Shown: in pieces, positions 46,601 to 56,515 of the stretch
How positions within the stretch are numbered: the first letter of the stretch is position 1
How the letters are laid out: each line of letters opens with the position of its first letter
NCBI GenBank assembly: GCA_035048495.1
Contig: CM068551.1
Span: 19,532,248 to 19,596,247 of the forward strand
Reading direction: 5' to 3'
Length of the DNA: 64,000 nt
Source: Euptelea pleiosperma
Taxonomy: Eukaryota > Streptophyta > Magnoliopsida > Ranunculales > Eupteleaceae
Notes under the pieces: model-generated
What the model was told of the DNA's origin: nothing
Database searches by the model: none
Seen by the model: the letters and a program-made list of their open reading frames with translations, nothing else
Made by a program: the position numbers and the translations under genes

Positions 46601-49600
46601 TGCCCTAACTTGCCACAGAAATCGCACTTGGGCCTCTCTCTAGTCAAGGACTTCCCAGAAGAAGGTCCAATAAGAGCATAGGATTGAGCTGAGACAGGAG
46701 TCTGATACGAGGAGCCTCTCTGAGGCTGCTGTGACTGCTGAGGCTGATAAACATGAGAGGCAGCTAGCGCTGATCGCTCTGGAAGGAGATGCTCACTCTG
46801 AAGAGAGATCCGCTTACTCTCTTTACTCTAAAGATAGGCGTACTCCTCACTGAGAGAGGAAGATCTTCCCTGCTACTCAAGATCTAAAGATGAGCCAGCT
46901 CATAAGAAGGATTGAGGCTAGCAAGAAAATCAAAGATCCGGCCCTTTTCTATATATCGACGAAATGGGGCAATCTCTGTGGGATTGAGAGGCTGTGTCAC
47001 GCCCCCAAATCCGATATTTGGTCATATCGACCTTTCTCGTATCTTGAGGTGCGATCTGATCATACAAACGCACAGTTAAACAAAATTGGTATCACGATGC
47101 AGCGGAAATACACCGGATAATTTTTTTTCATTTTGTTTAAACAATCCATAAGACGAAACGCACTTCATTGACACATTAATAATGTTAGAGGATCTCTCAC
47201 CTCAAACAAAACCATAATATGCCCATCCAAAAGAAAACATTGTATATATATCGTACTCCCAAATACATGTTACTAAACGGTCAAACGACCTACATAACTC
47301 ATGTATCCTTCTACAAGATAGAAGAATTAAACAAAATATAACATCGTCTCTAGCACAAGTCTATCAACAGATATGCTGGAAGCATCAGACCAACTTCCCC
47401 TTATCCTTTCCTGAAAACAAAACATTTTAAAACGACGAGCTAGAGCCTAGTAAGTACATTCCTCATGCGTAAAACCACTTAAATTGGCGACTTTTGTTTA
47501 TTTTAAAACAAATACGATTTGCAAATGAATTTCACATGTAATTCGATAAAACTCAATTTTCCATCAATTACTTACGTATAACTTCGAATACAATGATGAC
47601 TTTCACATAACAGTCAACCTTTCTCTTATCAGAATACCCGTGACCCTTTCTATACAGTCAAACTATCAATTCTGATGTATTCAGTACCAACATTCCATCG
47701 GTCTTAGTGTACGATGTCAACCCTTCTAGTCCACAAGTAAACTCCCTAATGTGCATACTAATTGTTTTATTAGGTATCCTCTCTCCGGATTCCCTAATTT
47801 TCTTTAGGTATAAATACCCGAGGGGTCTCATGAATGAGACAACGCCTCTTCTTTAGGGGATTGGAACCCCAAGGGGTCTTAAGGAAATAAGACAACGCCT
47901 GATACTTTAGGGGACTAAAACCCCAAGGGGTCTCAAAGAAATGAGACAACGCCTGATTCCAACTAATCTGATATTCCACATTCCCAATCACGTTCTTATT
48001 CATGTCCTTAATCGTATTAATATGCGTAAAATAATAATGTTTGTAGAAACATCTTTACATGCATAACATTCATATTTTTGCATTTTGAAACTAAAAATAA
48101 GAACATTTAAACCCAATTAATATCTTAGAAAGCAAATACATAAAACGGATGAAAAACGTATATATCTCATTTTAAATGAATTTGAGCATGACTTCATCCA
48201 ACTAAATAGATTACACATGTCCTCATCTATCATAATTTCATGCTTTTAAGATTACAAGAAATTATCAATGCATTTATACATTTTATGTGGAAAATACAAG
48301 AATTGAGATGTTTCCTTGCTAAAATTTAACAAATAACAAGAATAACATTTTCAGACATTTTCCCCAAAAATAATAGAATTTTCTAAAATTTTTCTACAAT
48401 ATTCTGTGAATTTTCTATTATTTAAAAAAATAATAATAATAATATTTATAAATAAATAGATAAATAATAATTAATCAATTAAATAATTAATTAATTAATT
48501 AATTAATTAAATAAAGGCATAAAATAAATAACTATATACTTACGAGTGAATACGCTAGAATCCCAAATCCTTGAACCTCATACGATGCAAATCTCGAGAT
48601 AGCACGTATCTCAAGGCAGTAGGCCCCACAAAAACTTTTCAAAGGACCTCCTGAATATTTTCAGGAATTCCTAAGAATTTTCTAAAATTTCTTCTAGTTT
48701 AGGGATTTTTTTGCAAATATTCTTACCTCAGGGGTTAGAATGCAAATACCCAAATTGATGTAATTTTCTCAAGGCATGGCCTTGTATTTATAGAGGTTGA
48801 AAACTCAAAACTTTTCATTTCTATCCGATGTGAGACTATAATTTTGAAAATTGTCTTCTTTTTTTTTTTTCAAATTTTAATAAAAACTTAAAATGTTGCC
48901 CAGAACTAGACACAATAACTTTTGACTCGCACGTCCGATTTGGACAAACTTGATACCGATAGAAAGCTATCGTTGAGACCTATAAAATGGCATACATATA
49001 ATGTTCAAAGTACTATAAAAAGTCTACTATAATATTGCTAGAAATAGGGTCATTACAGACTGATAGGAATAAGAATGGTCAAGCTCCTGCCACAAGGTAC
49101 GAAGAACAGTATAGTACTGAGAAAAAGACTTCTCCCCTTGCCGGAAGTGGGAGATAGTCTGTCGCAGTTGAAATGCTCGTCCATCGTTCTGCTGCGAATA
49201 AGTCTTCTCAGTGATCTCCCAAATCTCTTGCGCTGTGCGCATGAATAAGAAACTCTCACTGATATCAGGCTCCATAGAGTTGAGGAGCCATGACATGACA
49301 ATGATCATCTGTCTGCCACTGTCAATAAGAGGGATCAGATCTGGGAGGCTCAATCGTATCTCCTGTAGTGTGGCCAAGTTTCCCACAGCCCCCAATGAAC
49401 AACCATGCAGCCTGAGCCCAGCGTAAGTAGTTCTTGCCATCTAACTTCACTGAGGTGATCTGCAAACTTGGGTTCTCATAGGCTAAGTGCTGCACTATAG
49501 GGCCTCCAACTCCACTGGAAGGAACTTCTGTGCTCACGTCTGACCCGGATGGAGAAACCAAGGAAGGTGGAGGAACCACGAGACGTGGTGGAGGATATAC

Positions 49601-52600
49601 CATGAAGAACTATGGATATGGCCAGATCTAGGTCCAGAGAGGGCTAAAAAACCACATCGACGACCAACAGAACACTCGAAGAGATCTGAATAGGCATGTA
49701 AGACCCAAGGATCCTTCCAAGTAACCAAATGAGGCTAAACAAAGCCAAGGAACAGGGATTTAAGAGAAAAAACAAGTCTCGATGATCGCCGGTGAGGATA
49801 AAACACCCATACGGAGCTCAAAAAAGGACAATAAATGGCCAAATAAAGGAGAAGAGCGGCATAGAAATGTAGGGAAGCATCCTAAGGCCACAAAATAATT
49901 TTCGGTAAGGTTTGGGGTCGATTTGAGCAGGTTTAGGACTGAACCGAACAGTCCATAAGGACCTATGACATCACCGGCGGTACTAGGAGGTGGGAAAACC
50001 TCTCACAACGTCTTCATTCCTTAATGGAGTGCAAAGAGGAGCATATCCTCGTGTAGGTCAGATATATGAGGATCAAAACGAAGTGATAGAACCCCCAAAC
50101 AAGGCTGTTATGAACCCTAAAAAAGGGCTGGACTAGAAACTCGATTTTTCTCAATTTTTGTGAAGAATGAAGAAAAAACACTCTAGATGTTCCTAAAAAA
50201 TCAAACAAAAAATACCAAAAAACTCTAAAAATCAAGATCTATCTGGATCTAGAGTTTGGGATCAAGAGGAGTACCCTGTCCGTACGGCTGATAACGTCAT
50301 CGACGTCTTACGGATGACGTCAGCACTTGCTGATAGCTTCCTAGTTCGAATCCCTTGAGAAATTCTTCAATGAGGCTCTGATACCAAGTTTAATTTGAGG
50401 AATTAGGGTTAGGGTTAGGTTTGGAGGGGATAGAGTAGAGAGTAGAGAAGAAAGGGAGAAAGGATGTCAATTGTGCTTAATTCACAATGACCCCATAAAT
50501 CTTATTTATAAAAGAGGCTTACATAAAAAAGGATAAGTATACCCCTCATAAGAGGTATTTACCAAACTACCCCTATACAAGATAAATACGTATTTCTACG
50601 TATCTGATAACACGTTTTACCCCTTTCTTCCGGGATCTGGTGCATCCAAAAAAATTGGGTTGTGATTGATTCCTACATGTTGCCACTACAGTGTCACCTA
50701 TCAGCGTTCTTTGGCCTCAATCACATGATATCGTCTCCAGGTTTAATTTGTTTGACTGATTCTTGCTTTGCGCCTGAAGACTTTTCGTTTTATTTTTTCA
50801 ACTTCTTATTCAACAATAGGAGTTGGTACTGGGGACTTCCCTTAAAATACAATGTTCACCCCTTTTCCCTTAAAACATAAACATGCCTCTTTGGATAGTA
50901 GATAGTTACTTGTTCTTCCATCCAAGGTTTTACCAAAGAATAAGGCACACTCATCCATAATAACATTTTTCTTTTGATCGGTATCCATAATAACATTTTC
51001 ACGACATAGATCCTCAAAATACCTTTTTAAGAGAATAGTGCTCCATCCCATGTTCTTAACGGCATCACCACCCATTCTTATTTTGTGGTCTAAAACTTTA
51101 GTCAGCATCAAATTACAAATCAAAGGATCTTCATCAAGCTTTTGGAAGGCAAATTTCTAGTTCTCTCTCTTCCTTTCTTCTTTTCTGCAAAAACATGTTG
51201 TATAAATAAAGTACAAGCAGAATAAATTCCTTTACGCATAGTATTTCTCTCTTTGTTTATGTAGCATGAATCCACTAGCTTATAACCTCTTCGTTACTAT
51301 ATTTGAGTCCTATTATCATTCAATTCATGTATCAGACAATGTGATCAAAGGCGCCAGTGATTGGAAAGCAACAGGGGTTCTTTGGGCACCTCAAGGTCTA
51401 AGTGTCCTAGGCATTGCATGTGCGATAAGAATATAAACTTTTATTAAATTCATAGTAAATAAAGAAATACAAATAATGAATAAAATTTCACTATTTTCCT
51501 TCACTCATGAAATTAAGAGTTTTCAACATATTCTAAAAATATATTTTAAAACAGGAAATTGAATGGTCATACATGACAGTCAATAGAGGCCCCTAATGCA
51601 CACCTGTTCACATGCACAAAAAAGGGCTCCAACAAGGTGGGTGGTCTAAGGGTTAAGAACTTAAGACTAATGAACCATGCTCTCCTCGGGAAATGGCTTT
51701 GGCGTTTTGATGTGGAGGAAAGTTAGCGTAGCCAGACATAGTAATGTGCCTTTGGATTGGTTTAGTAAGGGAGTTCGGACTCCATATGGTTGCAGTGTTT
51801 GGAGGGGCATTTTAAAGGTTTTTTCTTCTTTCTCTACTAGCATCTTGTTCAAAGGGGGCACTGGTGTTAGGGTTCGCTTCTGATGTGATGTTTGGTGTGG
51901 CGATACGGCTCTTAAAGAGGACTTCCTCCAGCTTTATGCGATCTCAAATAAAAAAATTTGCATTGTGTAGAATTTTTGTGTGGAGGGGAATGCAGCTTCG
52001 TGGGACTTCGAACTGAAGCGTAACTTAAATGATTGAGAAATCCCTTCTATAATAGATCTTCTCCAGAAGTTAGATGGGATGGTGGTGGATAGTTCAACGG
52101 AAGATGTTATTTGGTGGTCCAGTAGGTCCAATGGATGCTTCTCTGTGAGATCATTCTATGTGATGGTAAATAGGTCTTGGAGGTCATCGCCAGTGGGTTC
52201 GAGTATCACATGGAGACAATCATTCCCGTGGTCTATGATTTGGGGGCTGAAGGTTATGTCAAAAGTAGTGTATGTGTTGTGTGCTTCCTTGGGCAATATT
52301 CTCACAGTGGATAATCTCATCAAAAGAAACAGAGTGATGGCGAACTATTATGTTATGTGCAAGGAAGCAGGGGAATCTGTCGATCATCTTTTGCTGCATT
52401 ATAGGGTAGCCTGGGAGGAGTGGAGTTTTTTCTTTGGTTCCTTTGGGATATGTTGGGTCCTCCCCGAACCTATCCAAGAGACTATGTGTAGCTGGACGTA
52501 CCTTTGTTTTCCTCCTATAGCCGTAGAGTTTGGTCCCTCCCTTTTGCCCTTTGCGGTCTGGTGGGGTCTATGGAAAGAGAGGAACAACAGGGTCTACGAA

Positions 52601-55600
52601 GATAAGGAGGCATCTAGCTTTGACAGTTGTTATCTATCAAGGCTCTCATCTTTTTTTGGTCTAAGTTATACGAAGAATGTAAAGGACTGTCATTTGAGGA
52701 CTTGGTCTTTAGATGGGACTCCATTATGCTTAGGCGTGACTATGGTTTGTTTTGTTTGTGGAGGTCGACCTCCCGCTTCTTTTCTTTGTATTTCTCCTCT
52801 TTCCTTTAATACATGTTTACCTTATTAAAAAAAAAAGGCTCATGTTCACACACAAAGTAGTAGCGAATAACCAGTTGTTGTCGCAAGTAAGGCTGTCAGT
52901 AGATCGAGTTTGGATCAAATCAGGGTTGATCCAAAACCAATCCAATAGCTTATTAGATCACGATTCCCAGATCTAGACCCAATACCTCAATCTAGACCAG
53001 ATCCGATAAGCTAATTAACAGAGCGGATCGCCTTATCAAAAAAAAAAAAAAAATTAACAGAGCGGATCGGAGCAACCTAACATTGAGACAATTTGATCGA
53101 TAAACTTATTAAATTTGATTTACGGAAAATAAAAGCTATAAATTCTTAAGTCAAATGACACATGGTAAAAGGTTTTATCAACTGACATTTCATTGATATA
53201 TATAGGGTTGGGATAAAATAACTAATGCTTTTTGACACAAAATGACACACGATCGTGGGGACCACATGCAGATGAGTTAGAGACTGATTTATGGAGAACA
53301 TCCTCACCAAAAATCAGCAATTTCTAAAACATCTAACCCTATCAAATATGGACCTAAATTTAACGGTGAAATTGGACAGTCCAAAACTTTTCAACTTGCT
53401 ATTCACTTTTCATAATGCTACAAATGTTGGAATGGGCTGATTTTTTGTGAGGTTGATATCCATGTTGAGAAGAATATCATCCCCAAAAATCAGCCCTTAA
53501 CTCATCTGCATGTGGACCCCACAGCATATATATATATATATCAGATTGGATCATAATTAGATTAAAGCAATAGGTCGACCCAGAACCAATCTGATAGCAT
53601 ATAAGTTCATGATTCCCACCTCTAAACCGGTGCATGAGGGGTTTGCATGGCAATCCTCCTGCTCTCCTCACTTTGTATGAAGGCATATACTTGGCTCAAA
53701 AAAGGCAAACTGTTCTTCCCAAGTATTTGAACACGAGATTGCCCATACTCAGTGTTTAGGCCTACGAGGGACTGAAAGATACGACGCCTTTCAACCAGAG
53801 TACCATACTTAACCACGTCACTGGAAGTCTCAAGAGTAAAGTCTTGAAAATGGTCAAGTTCTTTCCACATTCGACATAGAGCTCCATAATAGGCAGCAAG
53901 GGTGTTCTCCCCCTGACGAAGGTGGGTTATATCTTCTCAAGCTGATATATACGAACCATGTTCCCCACTTGGGAATATGTCTAGGTAACTGTGTCCCATA
54001 CCTTCTTGGCAGTTTTCAAGAATAAAAAATTTCCACTAAGCTCTGGCTGCATAGAGTGGAGTAACCACATCATCACAAAGGAGTTCTCAATCACCCACTT
54101 GCCATATGAGAAATCTGTAGGGGGGGTTTCTTGATAGTTCCATCCAAGTACCCAAGTCCTCCCTTGCTAGTGATGAAAATCTTCACGGATTGAGCCCAAG
54201 CTAGATAATTGGACCATCAAGTTTGATTGTAGTAATCTGAGGTAACATGATATCAGCTGGAGAGTTGAACGATGTCTCCATAGTTCGAGAATTGGTGCTT
54301 CCAGATTCTTGGTCAACTTCAGACATTACACCAAACATTTGGTTGGCACACCCCAACCACACTTCCACTAATATGAACAAGGGAGGAGCATACACTCACC
54401 TTTCAAAGCAGGCTTTATAGCTCGCATCCAGAACTTATCAAACAACAAATTGGAGATAGAAAATATGTGAAAGAAGCAAATATGTGTTTTCCATACCTGT
54501 GATGCGTTAACTGAAGAGGAAAGAACCCCTCGTATAGGGCACAACGCTCAGTGAAATTGATCCAAATCACTTCTTATGTGTTTCTTCATACCAGACGATG
54601 CAACCATTGTCCATTAAACAACAACATGGCACCTGAGCCAATCGCAAACGCAAGAGATTTCCGATCTGGATTTCCTCAGCAACTTTCTGGTTCTTCCAGA
54701 AGAATCCCATAGAACCAAGAAATTTTCACCAAGAAATGTGAGACATGGCTCACAAAATTATTAACCTCGAGCTCTACCAGAAACTCAAGACTCAACCCAT
54801 GAGAATGACGTCTGGCCGTACGACTTCTGACATCAATCGTACGGACAATGATGTTAGCAATTTTCCTTTGGTTTAGACTCTCAATGCGACGAGTTGGATC
54901 TTTCAAGCTTTGATACCAAGTTGATTTATGTGTGAGTTAGTTCTCCCATCCACACTCTATAAACATATATATTAATAAGATAGGATACCCAAAATACCCT
55001 TAAGAAGTACCAAAAAAAGTAAAGAGGTAGAATAAGACAAGTTTGCCCCCATAGGAGGCGTAACACAGAAACACACATTTACAACAAAGACAATAAGCTC
55101 GTCTAAAGTACCAACTTATCAAAAACATATTTAGAAAAAAGGTTCAAGTCTAGGAAGTGTTACAATTGAATATGATCAGTCATTTCTTAATGGGTTCTAA
55201 CTTCTAAGAGGCAGAATAGAAGAAATGCATTTAATTGGCCAAATCCAGAAGCAAAGAATTGAAACTTTATTTGTGCATGTACCAAGGATCTATTGGCTAA
55301 ATGATCTCAATACACAGACTAGAAGGATTTTTGACATCCTCTCGTCGTGTGTAAAAAACTCGAGAATTGAGATGACTTGTTGATTTCTGAAAAAAAAAAA
55401 AGGACAGCGTCTATATATGGGCAACAAAGCCAGGGACGAAGAATTCAATAGAAAATTACAAAATCAAGTCATTACGCCCAGCAATAGTCACCTCTCAGGA
55501 CCCTCGCATGCCCCTGGCACGCAAATGAATTGTATTTCTGTACTAGACTTGAAACTGCACACTATTATGCAGGCTTCGGTGAAACAAGTTATAATTAAGT

Positions 55601-56483
55601 AAAATTATTCTTTATGCTTATATACTGAAGCCAAATAATTTGTACAAAGTTAGGACATACTACCACTACACATTCAATGAATAAAAACAAATAAAAGAAT
55701 CACTATTTATGAGTAATAGTAGGAAGTATATAGAGAGGAAAATCATGCCATGGACACTAAAGGGGTTGTGTTCAAGCATACATGTGATAAGGTTATCCTA
55801 TTATATCATATCAACCTCATCCATTCCAACCTCAAATCATCTCATATTGGATGACTCAGCAACACCTGCAACTTGAACCGATGCGTCTAATGATCTCAAT
55901 TGGGTAATCCATGAAAACAAGTCCACAACAAACTTCATAACAAGACCAACAGAACTAGTTGGATGGAATTCGATCAAGAAATCAACCTCTCCCCCATGTA
56001 TACCATAATATAGAAAATTCAGATCCCATTCTAGATTTTTAGGCTGATAATTTAATTCATTCCCATTACTTCCAAAAGAAATAATAATAACTAAACCTCT
56101 ATCAAATAAAGCATTTTACACCTTACATGCATATTCCTCCATGAAATCAACAAAAGCTTTAACCAAAGATTTCACTTCAAAAACTTGGCAGTTCTTATTC
56201 CAATTCCATAATTGAACTAATAGGAATGACTGTGCACGCCGCTCCTATAACTATAATAATATTTTCAAGTGCATGAGATTATACAAGTTTAGATATTTCC
56301 ATAACAAACACCGAGGCTAAACTGGCGGCGACGAAGAACAAAGAAATGTAGGCATTTTTATCAGACTAGATCACTGAAAAGTGAAAACACACCGAAACAA
56401 CCATAAATGTAACGGCGCAGACAACATGCTTCTTACTTCATAATGCAAACATGAAGGAATCAAAATAAATGATCAAAAAAATC

Positions 56484-56515
<32 letters not shown>

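Larger units (their letters stand above)
46870..49603 (-). pseudogene. Copia gag, split by a solo LTR
   Basis: From 49603, MVYPPPRLVVPPPS leads into ENPSLQITSVKLDGKNYLRWAQAAWLF (gag start). After a frame shift, 49027-49440 gives MSWLLNSMEPDISESFLFM and QEIWEITEKTYSQ. The reading frame runs into the solo LTR at 49057 and resumes past it at 46994 as PLNPTEIAPFRRYIEKGRIFDFLASLNPSYELAHL. Removal of the insert and one target copy joins the two cleanly. Confidence 0.88.
42950..50612 (-). mobile_element. Nearly complete Ty1/copia retrotransposon in AHL intron 1
   Basis: 7.66 kb on the minus strand, same sense as AHL. Both ends are flanked by a 5-bp target duplication, AAACG on the minus strand (plus CGTTT at 42945-42949 and 50613-50617). 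It has a 5' LTR at about 50390-50612, primer site TTGGTATCAGAGCC (50371-50387), gag, knuckle, protease, integrase, RT, RNase H, purine tract TTGAGGGGGAG (43160-43171) and 3' LTR 42950-43159. The LTRs differ by a few substitutions and three small indels. Several stops and frame breaks make it inactive. A 2.06-kb solo LTR interrupts gag. Confidence 0.93.

Noticed and set aside
52079..52828. A 249-codon plus-strand open frame that could be taken as a host gene
   Set aside because: It carries the DGxFSVRSFY, NLIKR and ESVDHLL..H signatures of the zf-RVT part of LINE ORF2 and ends at a poly-A tail, so it is a truncated LINE.
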